DNA of 64,000 bases, from assembly GCF_000295955.2 (NCBI RefSeq), contig NZ_ALXE01000028.1, positions 1 to 64,000 of the forward strand, in the 5' to 3' direction. This stretch comes from Pantoea sp. A4. Its GTDB lineage: Bacteria > Pseudomonadota > Gammaproteobacteria > Enterobacterales > Enterobacteriaceae. Made by a program: the position numbers and the translations under genes. Each line of letters begins with the position of its first letter. Positions within the stretch are counted from its first letter, which is position 1. The notes beneath the pieces are model-generated. The model searched no databases, was not told where the DNA came from, and worked only from the letters and a program-made list of their open reading frames with translations. This document shows positions 49,869-58,852 of this stretch, piece by piece.

Positions 49869-51143
49869 CACGCCTAAGCGATCGCGCAACGCATACCAGG
49901 CGGCACCCAGTGCGGTAAGCGGCACCTGAAATCTGCGTCCACCGGGGAAGGGGAGATGAGGTAAACCGGCAAAGGCATCGAAGCGCTCGGCGTCCCCGCG
50001 TAAGGCTTCGGCGATGAGTTTGCCTGACAGGTGCGTGCTGGTGACGCCGTGACCGCTGTCCCCCTGCATGTAATACACATTATTTTCCAGTCGGCCAAAC
50101 TGCGGCATGCGCGACAGCGTTAACAGGAAATTACCGCTCCAGCTAAAACTCAGTGCCACGTTGCGTAACTGCGGGAAGGTCCGGAGCAGTTTCGGGCGGA
50201 TCAGGGCGGCGATGTCGGCAGGATCGCGCGCGCCATACACCACCCCGCCCCCGTAGAGCAGGCGGTTGTCGGCCGTCAGACGGAAGTAATCGAGCAGATA
50301 ATTACAATCTTCAACACAGTAATTATTCGGTAGCAGCGTTAAGGCTAAATCACGGCTCAGGGGTTCTGTGGTGACAATCTGCGAGCCGCACGGCATGCTT
50401 TTATGACTTAACCGTGGTTCTAGTGTGCCCGGAAGATAGGCATTTCCGGCAAACAGCACAAAGGTCGCACTGACTTCACCGGCTGGCGTCCGCACCCGAT
50501 GAGGCGTACCGTAATTGACTGCTACGGCGGGTGAGTGTTCATAAATGCGCCCTCCATGACGCCGAATCGCTTCGGCTTCTCCAAGCGCGAGATTGAGCGG
50601 ATGAAGATGCCCGCCGCGCCGGTCCAGCAAACCGCCAACATAACGTTCGGTCGCGATTTGCTCGCGAATACCGCGTTCATCCAGCAGCGTTAAATCAGTA
50701 TTTCCATACTGCTGCCAGCGGCGCTGCTGCTCGCTGAGATGCTGCAACTGGCGGCCATTCAGTGCAGCAAAGATACCGCCAGGGCGGTAGTCGCAGGAGA
50801 TAGCGTAGCGATCGATACGATCACGAATGATCTCTGCACCTTCAAACATCATACTGCCCAGCAGCCGGGCAATCTCTTTGCCATAGCGCTGCTCAATCAC
50901 ATCGACATCCCGGCTGTAGGAGTTCACCACCTGACCGCCGTTGCGCCCGCTGGCACCGAAACCGACGCGCGCCGCCTCCAGCACCACCACATCGTAACCC
51001 GCTTCGGTCAGAAACAGCGCCGAGGATAAACCGGTAAAGCCCGCGCCAATAATGCACACATCACACTGAATGCTCTCCTGCAATGTCGGCCAGGGCTGAT
51101 GCGCATTTGTTGTGGCAGCGTAATAACTGGCTGTATGTTCCAT
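49866..51143 (-). CDS. puuB: Gamma-glutamylputrescine oxidase PuuB
   Basis: This 425-residue FAD enzyme oxidises gamma-glutamylputrescine to the aldehyde with release of ammonia and peroxide. FAD motif CDVCIIGAGFTGLSSALFL, then GFGASGRNGGQVVNSYSRD, CVEDCNYLLDYFRLTADNRLLYGGG and the C-terminal GHGVTSTHLSGKLIAEAL are conserved with E. coli PuuB. GGAGG is five bases before ATG 51143. Downstream partner of puuR and puuD; the next enzyme, PuuC, is not in the window. Confidence 0.94.
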   Translation of the reverse strand: MEHTASYYAATTNAHQPWPTLQESIQCDVCIIGAGFTGLSSALFLTEAGYDVVVLEAARVGFGASGRNGGQVVNSYSRDVDVIEQRYGKEIARLLGSMMFEGAEIIRDRIDRYAISCDYRPGGIFAALNGRQLQHLSEQQRRWQQYGNTDLTLLDERGIREQIATERYVGGLLDRRGGHLHPLNLALGEAEAIRRHGGRIYEHSPAVAVNYGTPHRVRTPAGEVSATFVLFAGNAYLPGTLEPRLSHKSMPCGSQIVTTEPLSRDLALTLLPNNYCVEDCNYLLDYFRLTADNRLLYGGGVVYGARDPADIAALIRPKLLRTFPQLRNVALSFSWSGNFLLTLSRMPQFGRLENNVYYMQGDSGHGVTSTHLSGKLIAEALRGDAERFDAFAGLPHLPFPGGRRFQVPLTALGAAWYALRDRLGV

Positions 51144-51167
51144 TACCACCTCCCTGGAAAAGCATCA

Positions 51168-51722
51168 TTAAAAGTTGGCCGGGGTATGCGCGCTGACAAT
51201 GCGACACACCTGTTCCGCACGGTTGGTAAAACTGTGGGGCAATCCGGTGTCGATCACATAGCTCTCTCCAGCGACCAGATGAAAAGATTGTCCGTTGATT
51301 TGTAAGATGATTTCACCTTCCAGCAGCGTGCCGATCTCCTCACCAGGATGGCGCAGCTTCTCGCCAGTACTGGCACCGGGTTGATAGCTCTCCAGTAACA
51401 TGCCCAGGGCTCGCGGGCGTTGGCCGTTATCCACTAAACGTAGTGAAACGCCAAGGCTGCCAATTTCAACCAGTGACTCAGGTTTCACCACCACCTGGGG
51501 CGACTGCGACTGGGGATCGGAAAAAAATTCGGACAGCGACAAACCATACACTTTCAACAGCTTCTGCAACGTGCTCACCGCAGGGCTGACTTTGTCTTGC
51601 TCAATGGTACTGATGGCGCTGTGGGTCAATCCGGCCAGTTCCGCCACGCGCCGTTGAGAGAGTCCCAGGCTCTGCCGAATCTCCGACAGCCGACGTCCGG
51701 GCGCTAGCGTGGTATCGCTCAT
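51168..51722 (-). CDS. puuR: Putrescine-responsive repressor PuuR
   Basis: This 184-residue repressor has an N-terminal HTH of XRE type (RLSEIRQSLGLSQRRVAELAGLTHSAISTIEQ, residues 11-42) and a C-terminal cupin domain (GEEIGTLLEGEIILQINGQSFHLVAGESYVIDTG) that senses the effector. E. coli PuuR binds the puuD-puuA intergenic region and is released by putrescine. It overlaps puuD (ATGA). Confidence 0.94.
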   Translation of the reverse strand: MSDTTLAPGRRLSEIRQSLGLSQRRVAELAGLTHSAISTIEQDKVSPAVSTLQKLLKVYGLSLSEFFSDPQSQSPQVVVKPESLVEIGSLGVSLRLVDNGQRPRALGMLLESYQPGASTGEKLRHPGEEIGTLLEGEIILQINGQSFHLVAGESYVIDTGLPHSFTNRAEQVCRIVSAHTPANF

Positions 51723-52483
51723 GACAATTTACTCTGGTGATAACCTGCTGCGGCGGCAATAAAACCGTTGAACAGACGTTGTGAAAGGGGGGAGTGTTGC
51801 AGTTGCCACTCGGGATGCCACTGAACCGCCAGGGCAAAAGGGTGGTGAATGAGGCTAACTGCTTCGATCAACCCATCAGGGGCACGGGCTTCCACGCGTA
51901 ATTGTGGAGCTGATTGCTGAACGCCTTGATTATGCAGAGAGTTCACTGCAATTGTCTCGGTGCTGCCCAGTAGCTCGGCCAGTAATCCACCGGCTTCGGG
52001 GGTGACATCATGGCGTGTCGCGTACTGCTGTTCCAGCGGCAGGTGCTTGTCCTCCTGATGCGGTAACAACTGCGGTTGCTGGCTCAAATCGCGCCACAGG
52101 GCGCCGCCGTTTGCCACCACCAGCTCTTGCATACCGCGACAAACGCCGAACAGCGGCATCTTTTTGCCAATGGCTAATCCCAGTAACGCAAAGACCAGAC
52201 GATCGCGACCGGGATCGGCATGGGGCTCACTGCCTTCGGCCCCATATTGCCAGGGTTCGATGTTACTTGGGCTGCCGGTAAGGAAAATGCCGTCGAGTAC
52301 GGCTATAGCATTTTCTAATAGATGAGGCACATCCATCAGGCTGTGGGGCAGGGCAAAAGGCAGGCCACCGCAGGCGACAATCGCATCAACATATTTATTA
52401 TGCACGGACTGAACGGCATGACCGGCGCAACTATTCTGACACATCACTACGCCAATCAAGGGTTTGTCAAAAATAATGCCCAT
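51719..52483 (-). CDS. puuD: Gamma-glutamyl-GABA hydrolase PuuD
   Basis: This 254-residue class I glutamine amidotransferase-like enzyme frees GABA from gamma-glutamyl-GABA. The nucleophilic Cys is in FGVCRGMQELVVANGG (near 114), with His and Glu in VQWHPEW. ATG 52483 with GAGGAG gives the same length as E. coli PuuD; a longer frame reaches 52516. First gene of the leftward puuDRB unit. Confidence 0.94.
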   Translation of the reverse strand: MGIIFDKPLIGVVMCQNSCAGHAVQSVHNKYVDAIVACGGLPFALPHSLMDVPHLLENAIAVLDGIFLTGSPSNIEPWQYGAEGSEPHADPGRDRLVFALLGLAIGKKMPLFGVCRGMQELVVANGGALWRDLSQQPQLLPHQEDKHLPLEQQYATRHDVTPEAGGLLAELLGSTETIAVNSLHNQGVQQSAPQLRVEARAPDGLIEAVSLIHHPFALAVQWHPEWQLQHSPLSQRLFNGFIAAAAGYHQSKLS

Positions 52484-52500
52484 ACTGCTCCTCGCACCGT

Positions 52501-52556
52501 TGTTCAATATATTCACCGAAAAGGCATTGCTGAGGCATAACTGTGCAATATATTTT
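52501..52556. promoter_or_regulatory. Two candidate PuuR operator sites
   Basis: TGTTCAATATATTCA (52501-52515) and TGTGCAATATATTTT (52542-52556) are direct repeats 41 bases apart in the puuD-puuA divergent region. Each fits, with two or three mismatches, the reverse complement of the asymmetric PuuR consensus AAAATATAATGAACA as I remember it. Confidence 0.65.
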
Positions 52557-52693
52557 CAATCTAGCAATCGACTGGCGATAATTCAAACAACAAAGTTACA
52601 TTTGCACGCTTTTTGTACCAGAGCTATGGTTGATAGACGGCTGTTATTTTGAGCAGCGCGTTAATCAATAAACCGGTCACAGGCGGGTGGATT

Positions 52694-54109
52694 ATGACGA
52701 ACCTGGTAGAAGTAGAAGACTTCACGCGACACAGTGAAGAGAGACGAACCAGCGCGTTCCAGCATGAGGTTAAATCCTGGCTGGAACGCCATCCTGAAAC
52801 GCAGTATGTCGATATTCTCCTTAACGATCTCAACGGTGTTTTTCGCGGCAAACGGATTCCTCTCTCAGCCCTTACCCGGTTGGAAAAAGGCTGCTATTTC
52901 CCCGCTTCCGTGTTTGCGATGGACATCCTCGGCAACACGGTCGAAGAGGCTGGCCTGGGTCAGTCGCTGGGCGAACCCGACAACATCTGCATTCCTGTTC
53001 CCGGCACGTTAAGCCCCTCCGCCGCAGATCCACAACGTATCGCCCAACTGCTGCTGACCATGCGCAACCAAGATGGCACTCCCTTTGACGTTGAACCCCG
53101 AAATGTCCTTGAGCGGCTATGGCAACAGCTATGCCAGCGCGGCCTGTTTCCGGTGGTAGCGGTAGAGCTGGAGTTCTATCTGGTTGATAAACAACGTGAT
53201 GCCGAAGGCTACATACAGCCTCCCTGTGCGCCCGGCAGTGATGAGCGCAACATGCAGAGCCAGGTTTACTCGCTGGATAATCTCGATCACTTTGCCGATG
53301 TGCTGAATGAAATCGATGCGCTGGCACGCCAGCAGGGCATTCCTGCCGCGGGCGCACTTGCGGAAGCCTCGCCGGGCCAGTTTGAAATTAACCTGCATCA
53401 CACCCGTGATGTGCTGATGGCCTGTGACCATGCGGTATTACTGAAAAGGCTGGTGCGCCAGGTGGCCGAGAAACACGGCATGACCGCCACGTTTATGGCT
53501 AAACCCTATGAAGAGTATGCGGGCAGCGGCATGCATGTGCACGTCAGCGTGGTGGATGGGGCAGGTTATAACGCCTTTGTCGCCGAAGAGGGCAACGACT
53601 CGGCCCTGATGAAACGGATGGTGGCGGGCATGTTAGATTTGCTGCCTGCTTCCATGGCGTTGCTGGCCCCTAATGTGAATGCTTATCGCCGCTTTGTGCC
53701 GGAAGCCTATGTGCCGTTGCAGGCCAGTTGGGGCCATAACAACCGGACCGTAGCGCTGCGCGTTCCCTGTGGCGATGAGGAGAGTCGACGGATCGAATAC
53801 CGGGTGGCGGGTGCAGATGCCAACCCCTACCTGGTGGTGGCGACGGTGCTGGCGGGAATGCTGCATGGCCTCGATGTTCAGCTTCCTTTACCTAATCCGG
53901 TGACGGGCAATGGTCATGAAGCCGAAGGGATCCCCTTGCCAGTGCGTCAAAGCGATGCGCTGTATGAGTTTGAGAACAGCTATCCGCTACAGTTGCTGTT
54001 AGGGGAACGCTTTAGCGCCGTCTGGTATGCCTGTAAAAGCCATGAGTTACAGCAATTTGAGCGCTTGATCACAGCCACAGAAATTGACTGGATGCTGAAA
54101 AACGCCTGA
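52694..54109 (+). CDS. puuA: Gamma-glutamylputrescine synthetase PuuA
   Basis: This 471-residue glutamine synthetase-fold enzyme joins glutamate and putrescine with ATP, the first step of the Puu pathway. Catalytic blocks: VVAVELEFYLVD (metal Glu), ASPGQFEINLHH, GSGMHVHVSV, and NNRTVALRVPCG, EESRRIEYRVAGADANPYL. ATG 52694. It is divergent from puuD, so both arms can be repressed by PuuR together. Ends at a strong terminator. Confidence 0.95.
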   Translation: MTNLVEVEDFTRHSEERRTSAFQHEVKSWLERHPETQYVDILLNDLNGVFRGKRIPLSALTRLEKGCYFPASVFAMDILGNTVEEAGLGQSLGEPDNICIPVPGTLSPSAADPQRIAQLLLTMRNQDGTPFDVEPRNVLERLWQQLCQRGLFPVVAVELEFYLVDKQRDAEGYIQPPCAPGSDERNMQSQVYSLDNLDHFADVLNEIDALARQQGIPAAGALAEASPGQFEINLHHTRDVLMACDHAVLLKRLVRQVAEKHGMTATFMAKPYEEYAGSGMHVHVSVVDGAGYNAFVAEEGNDSALMKRMVAGMLDLLPASMALLAPNVNAYRRFVPEAYVPLQASWGHNNRTVALRVPCGDEESRRIEYRVAGADANPYLVVATVLAGMLHGLDVQLPLPNPVTGNGHEAEGIPLPVRQSDALYEFENSYPLQLLLGERFSAVWYACKSHELQQFERLITATEIDWMLKNA

Positions 54110-54172
54110 CATAAATTGAGGCTTGCCCTCAGCGAAACACCAGGGCAAAATACCCGGCCTGTAAAAAGAGAC

Positions 54173-54206
54173 ATAACCGACGCTAATGACGTCGGTTATT
54201 TTTTTG
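54173..54206 (+). terminator. Terminator of puuA
   Basis: ATAACCGACG (54173-54182) pairs with CGTCGGTTAT (54190-54199), followed by seven T. This separates puuA from the downstream importer gene. Confidence 0.88.
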
Positions 54207-54318
54207 CATGTATTTTGTCCGAATTGAATGAGGCCGGTACTTAAACCGGGTAGATAATCACCACAACCACGCTCAGGGCGTGCATTGAGGATTTTAAAGA
54301 TGGGAATGCATTCGCATA

Positions 54319-54336
54319 TGCTTACTTACGTAAGCA
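54319..54336 (+). repeat. Hairpin in the importer gene leader
   Basis: TGCTTAC (54319-54325) and GTAAGCA (54330-54336) are exact inverted repeats with a four-base loop, 46 bases before the plaP start codon. Could be an operator or an mRNA stem. Confidence 0.5.
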
Positions 54337-54381
54337 GTCGCTTTCGTGATGACTACGGCGCCCTGCAGGGAGGTCTGATCC

Positions 54382-55740
54382 ATGTCGCATAACACCACCC
54401 CAGCACCACAGCGTGCACAACTGAAGAAGACTTTGACGCTTCTGCCCGTCGTAATGATTGGTCTGGCTTACATGCAGCCGATGACCCTGTTTGATACCTT
54501 CGGTATCGTAACAAATCTTACTGCCGGTCACGTCGCAACGGCCTATGCCTTTGCCTTGATTGCTATCCTGTTTACTGCCGTGAGTTACGGTCAGCTGGTA
54601 CGCCGCTTCCCATCTGCGGGCTCCGCTTACACCTATGCTCAAAAGGCCATCAGTCCGCATCTTGGCTTTATGGTAGGTTGGTCATCACTGCTGGACTATC
54701 TGTTCATGCCGATGATCAACATCCTGCTGGCTAAAAGTTACTTTGAAACGCTTATCCCCGGTGTCCCATCGTGGATATTCGTGGTGCTGCTGGTTGGTTT
54801 TATGACCCTGTCGAACCTGAAAGGGATCAAAACCGTAGCGAACTTCAACAGTGTGATTGTATGGCTGCAGGTTGTGGTCATGGCAGGGATCACCGGTATG
54901 GTGATTTATGGCGTTGCCCACGGTGTTGGCGACGGCACGCTGTTGAGTTCAAAACCGTTCTGGTCTGATGATGCGCATGTGGTGCCGATGATTACCGGTG
55001 CGACTATCCTGTGCTTCTCCTTCCTTGGTTTTGACGGTATCAGTTCGCTGTCAGAAGAGACCAAAGACGCCGAGCGTACCATTCCACGCGCCATTTTCCT
55101 GACCGCGTTGATTGGTGGGGTGATCTTTATTGCCGTGTCTTACTTCCTGCAACTCTATTTCCCGGACGTGGCGCGTTTCCATGACCCGGACTCTTCACAG
55201 CCTGAAATCATGCTGTTTGTTGCCGGTCGTGCGTTGCAGTTTGGCATTCTGATCTTCTCTGTGGTGACAGTTCTGGCCTCAGGTATGGCGGCACACGCTG
55301 GCGTTTCACGCCTGATGTACGTCATGGGCCGTGACGGCGTATTCCCGGAGCGTTTCTTCGGTTATATCAGCCCGAAATGGCACACGCCTTCCCTGAACGT
55401 GCTGCTGGTGGGTGCGATTGCGCTGTTAGCGATCAACTTCGACCTGGTCACTGCCACGGCGCTGTGTAACTTCGGTGCGCTGGTCGCGTTTACCTTTGTA
55501 AACGTCTCCGTATTTGCGCAGTTCTGGGTGCGTGAAAAACGTCGTAACACCCTGAAGGATCACATCAACTTCCTGCTGTTGCCACTGTGTGGCGTAATCA
55601 CAGTGGGTGCGTTGTGGGTTAACCTCGAAGAGAGCGCGATGGTGCTGGGCCTGATCTGGGCAGCCGTCGGCATCGTGTACCTGGCAATGGTAACCAAAGT
55701 GTTCCGCGAACCGGTTCCGCAGTACAGCGAAGAGATCTGA
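54382..55740 (+). CDS. plaP: Putrescine importer PlaP (APC family)
   Basis: This 452-residue permease has twelve predicted membrane segments. N-terminal LKKTLTLLPVVMIGLAYMQPMTLFDTFGI, then SAGSAYTYAQK, CFSFLGFDGISSLSEETKDAERTIPRAIF and RLMYVMGRDGVFPERFFGY match E. coli PlaP (YeeF) along its full length; PlaP is a low-affinity, proton-driven putrescine importer. Length (452) and the adjacent sbcB-dacD genes favour PlaP over PuuP (461). Here it lies next to puuA, so uptake and use are linked. GGGAGG ribosome site. Confidence 0.9.
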   Translation: MSHNTTPAPQRAQLKKTLTLLPVVMIGLAYMQPMTLFDTFGIVTNLTAGHVATAYAFALIAILFTAVSYGQLVRRFPSAGSAYTYAQKAISPHLGFMVGWSSLLDYLFMPMINILLAKSYFETLIPGVPSWIFVVLLVGFMTLSNLKGIKTVANFNSVIVWLQVVVMAGITGMVIYGVAHGVGDGTLLSSKPFWSDDAHVVPMITGATILCFSFLGFDGISSLSEETKDAERTIPRAIFLTALIGGVIFIAVSYFLQLYFPDVARFHDPDSSQPEIMLFVAGRALQFGILIFSVVTVLASGMAAHAGVSRLMYVMGRDGVFPERFFGYISPKWHTPSLNVLLVGAIALLAINFDLVTATALCNFGALVAFTFVNVSVFAQFWVREKRRNTLKDHINFLLLPLCGVITVGALWVNLEESAMVLGLIWAAVGIVYLAMVTKVFREPVPQYSEEI

Positions 55741-55756
55741 TTCTCTTTTGGCAAAA

Positions 55757-55788
55757 TAAAAACAGCGGCTTATAGCCGCTGTTTTTTT
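55757..55788. terminator. Bidirectional terminator between plaP and sbcB
   Basis: AACAGCGGCT (55761-55770) pairs with AGCCGCTGTT (55774-55783), flanked by A-run and T-run (TTTTTTT from 55782). Serves plaP strongly; the sbcB side is about 50 bases after its stop. Confidence 0.88.
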
Positions 55789-55838
55789 ATGGGGTGCAAG
55801 GTGTTATGTGGGTAACAAACCCTGACGGGCCAATGGGG

Positions 55839-57266
55839 TTAAGACACCAGCCCCTGCACATACTGCCACAGCGCTTTAAGCTGCTTCATCTTCTCTGCAT
55901 CCTGTTCATGCAGGCTCGCTAACGACTCCAGCTCCAGCATAAAGGCCTGAACCCGCTCCGGGGTGAACACCTCACGTCGGTGCTGTAACCAGCGCTGCTG
56001 CTCGGCGTCATCCAGCGTGCCGGGGAAGTTGCGCGCGCGATAGCGGAACAGCAAACGCGCAATGCGCCCATCGTTAAAGCTCAGATCCAACGCAGGCAAA
56101 TTGGCCGAATCGGTTTGGCGAATAATGTTCATGCCTGCGCGGTCAGCGTCACTGAAGAAGCCATCATACAGCTGCGCATCAACGTTCTCTGACGGTGTAA
56201 AAGGCTCCGCTTCTGCAAACAGCGTCACCAGCTTCTCGCGCAGCTCCGGGTGGCTACGCAGCACGGCAAGGTTATCCAGACAGTGCTGACGATCAATCCC
56301 TAAGCGCGTGGCGTCTTCCGGGCGCAAAGTGTTGGCTGGTGCCAGCACCGGGCATTTATTGATGTGCACCAACTTCACCGGCACCGCGGCCAAATCACCC
56401 AGCTCGCTTTTAGCGGTATACAGGCGCTCTCTCAGTTCACTGGCGTTGAGATCAAGCAGCGGGGCCATGTCGCCCGCCAGATCCACCATAATCACGGCGT
56501 TCTTGTTCTCTGGATGCCATGCCAGCGGCACAACCCAACTGGTGTTGCCACGAGCGGCACCAAACATACCGGAAACGTGCACCAGCGGTTTCATTTGTGG
56601 GATATCGATAAGCGTGATCAGCTTATTTTTATTACGATGGGTGTAGAGGAACTCAAACAGCTTTGGCTGTTTTTCTTTTACCAGCTTCGCCATGGCAATG
56701 GTGGCGTGTACGTCTGACATCGCATCGTGCGCGTTTTCATGGGCCACGCCGTTGGCTTTGGTCAGGTGTTCGAGGCGGAAGCTGGGGAAACCGTCATCGT
56801 TTTCTGGCCAGACAATCCCTTCCGGGCGCAGCGCGTAGCAGGCACGCATCACATCCAGCAGGTCCCAACGCGAATTGCCGTTCTGCCAGCTCCAGGCGTA
56901 AGGATCGAAAAAGTTACGATACAGCAGGTGGCGCGTGACCTCGTCATCAAAACGTACGTTGTTATAGCCGACAATACAGGTCTGCGGCTCGGTAAACAGC
57001 CCGTGAATACGCGCTGCAAAATCTGCTTCGTTAACCCCGCGAGCCTGTGCGACCTGTGGCGTGATGCCGGTAATCATCACCGCTTCTGGATGCGGCAGAT
57101 AGTCGTCCGCCGGACGGCAATAAAACACCTCGGGTTCTGCTACCGAATTAAACGCTAAATCCGTGCGCAGGGCGGCAAACTGTGCCGGACGATCCAGCGC
57201 TGGGCTGGTCCCGAAGGTTTCATAATCGTGAAATAAAAAGCTAGGCGAGGGGCTGGCGTTCGGCAA
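55839..57266 (-). CDS. sbcB: Exodeoxyribonuclease I
   Basis: This 475-residue 3'-5' single-strand DNA exonuclease of the DnaQ/DEDDh type has first acidic motif FLFHDYETFGTSPALDRPAQ (Asp and Glu), middle GYNNVRFDDEVTRH, and HDAMSDVHATIAMA with the final His and Asp. SH3-like and helical C-terminal domains follow (ENVDAQLYDGFFSDADRAGM). The start is TTG at 57266; its ribosome site is weak, so the exact N-terminus is less certain. Divergent from dacD. Confidence 0.95.
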   Translation of the reverse strand: MPNASPSPSFLFHDYETFGTSPALDRPAQFAALRTDLAFNSVAEPEVFYCRPADDYLPHPEAVMITGITPQVAQARGVNEADFAARIHGLFTEPQTCIVGYNNVRFDDEVTRHLLYRNFFDPYAWSWQNGNSRWDLLDVMRACYALRPEGIVWPENDDGFPSFRLEHLTKANGVAHENAHDAMSDVHATIAMAKLVKEKQPKLFEFLYTHRNKNKLITLIDIPQMKPLVHVSGMFGAARGNTSWVVPLAWHPENKNAVIMVDLAGDMAPLLDLNASELRERLYTAKSELGDLAAVPVKLVHINKCPVLAPANTLRPEDATRLGIDRQHCLDNLAVLRSHPELREKLVTLFAEAEPFTPSENVDAQLYDGFFSDADRAGMNIIRQTDSANLPALDLSFNDGRIARLLFRYRARNFPGTLDDAEQQRWLQHRREVFTPERVQAFMLELESLASLHEQDAEKMKQLKALWQYVQGLVS

Positions 57267-57476
57267 AATAGGGTTCCGCTGTGGCTGAATATCGGCAAAG
57301 CGTCATGGTAAACCAAATCGCCTCGGGTCTAAAGCGCTTGCCCGGAAGTTGCGCACTGTCTCCAGCCTGGCGACATAAATTTGCGCAGTCACACTTTTTT
57401 TCAATTTATCTAACCTATTCAGCGCAATATGCCGTAAAAAGTGCGGTTGTTTAGCCCGTTTAATGAGGATGAAGTG

Positions 57477-58646
57477 TTGAAAAGGCGTCTGTTAATTACT
57501 GTTACTGGCATGTTGGTTTGGGCAGCGGCTGCCCATGCGGATGATAACACCATGCCTTTCCCCCTGACGCCACCTGGCATTGATGCCGCTTCGTGGGTAT
57601 TGATGGATTCGGCCACCGGCCAGGTGTTAACTGCGGGTAGCCCGGATGAGCGCCGCAACCCTGCCAGCCTGACCAAGCTGATGACCGGCTATGTGGTCGA
57701 CCGCGCGGTGGATCAACACAAAATTTCCCTGAACGATGTGGTTACGGTGGGTAAAGATGCCTGGGCGGCCGGTAATCCGGTGTTCAAAGGCTCCTCACTG
57801 ATGTTTATCAAACCTGGCGATAAGATCACCGTGCGCGATCTGAGCCGTGGCGTGATCATTGATTCCGGTAATGATGCCTGCGTGGCGCTGGCCGACTATG
57901 TCGCTGGCAGCCAGCAGAGCTTCGTCACCATGATGAACTACTACGTGCAGAAGCTGGGCCTGCAAAATACCCACTTCGAAACGGTACATGGTCTGGATGC
58001 ACCGGGTCAGTTCTCCAGTGCTCTGGATATCGCTAAAATCTCACGCGCCATCATCAACGGTGAGCCTGAGTTCTACGCCATGTACAGCGAGAAAACCCTG
58101 AGCTGGAACGGCATCAACCAGAACAACCGTAACGGCCTGCTGTGGGATAACAGCCTGCATGTGGATGGTCTGAAAACCGGTCACACCGAAACCGCGGGCT
58201 TCAACATTGTGGCCTCGAACGTGGTAGATGGTCAGCGTCTGATTGCGGTAGTGATGGGCGGTAAGAGCTCTAAAGGGCGTGAAGAGCAGGCGCGTAAACT
58301 GCTGGTCTGGGGCCAGAGCAACTTTACGACCGTGCAGCTGTTCCACGCCGGGAAGAAAATCGGTAGCGAAAATGTCTGGTACGGCAACCCGCATCAGGTA
58401 GATGTGGGTACCGCAGAAGATGAATCTATTACCGTGCCACGCAGTGAAGCGCAGAACATCAAAGCCAAATATGTTCTGTCTGGTAAAGAGCTCGATGCGC
58501 CATTGAATGCGGGTCAGGTCATCGGTGAAATCCAGGTGATGGATAAAGATAAGCAGATCGGCAGCTATCCGTTAGTCGCGCTGAATCCGGTGGATAAAGC
58601 CGGCATTGTGACGCGCCTGATTGACTACGTGAAACAAAAAATCTAA
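57477..58646 (+). CDS. dacD: D-alanyl-D-alanine carboxypeptidase DacD (PBP6b)
   Basis: This 389-residue penicillin-binding protein trims the terminal D-Ala from wall pentapeptides. Signal peptide ends AHA after residue 21. Active-site motifs: SLTK (Ser64-Lys67), SGN in VIIDSGNDACVALADY, and KTG in VDGLKTGHTETAGFN. The C-terminal domain and amphipathic membrane anchor (VTRLIDYVKQKI) are present. TTG 57477 has GAGG eight bases before and gives the E. coli-like MKRRL start. Position beside sbcB and yeeA favours DacD over DacC. Confidence 0.92.
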   Translation: MKRRLLITVTGMLVWAAAAHADDNTMPFPLTPPGIDAASWVLMDSATGQVLTAGSPDERRNPASLTKLMTGYVVDRAVDQHKISLNDVVTVGKDAWAAGNPVFKGSSLMFIKPGDKITVRDLSRGVIIDSGNDACVALADYVAGSQQSFVTMMNYYVQKLGLQNTHFETVHGLDAPGQFSSALDIAKISRAIINGEPEFYAMYSEKTLSWNGINQNNRNGLLWDNSLHVDGLKTGHTETAGFNIVASNVVDGQRLIAVVMGGKSSKGREEQARKLLVWGQSNFTTVQLFHAGKKIGSENVWYGNPHQVDVGTAEDESITVPRSEAQNIKAKYVLSGKELDAPLNAGQVIGEIQVMDKDKQIGSYPLVALNPVDKAGIVTRLIDYVKQKI

Positions 58647-58852
58647 TGCGTGGGGCGGCTGGTGAAGACCACTGGCCGCCACTTGCAAACAGATTGTTAT
58701 CTGAACGTTTCCCCGCTGTTTTAAAGGCGTTTCACGCTTGCTCAATAGTGACATGCTGACAAAATAAACGCCTTTTTTCTCGTTTCTACGGTTATTTCTC
58801 AGAGAGGCAACCGCTACACTAGCGGCTCGGCTTTTATTCACGGAACACCGTT

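Noticed and set aside
54382..55740. Naming the importer puuP because it adjoins puuA
   Set aside because: Length and N-terminal sequence fit PlaP better, and the next genes sbcB and dacD belong to the same chromosomal area as plaP in E. coli.
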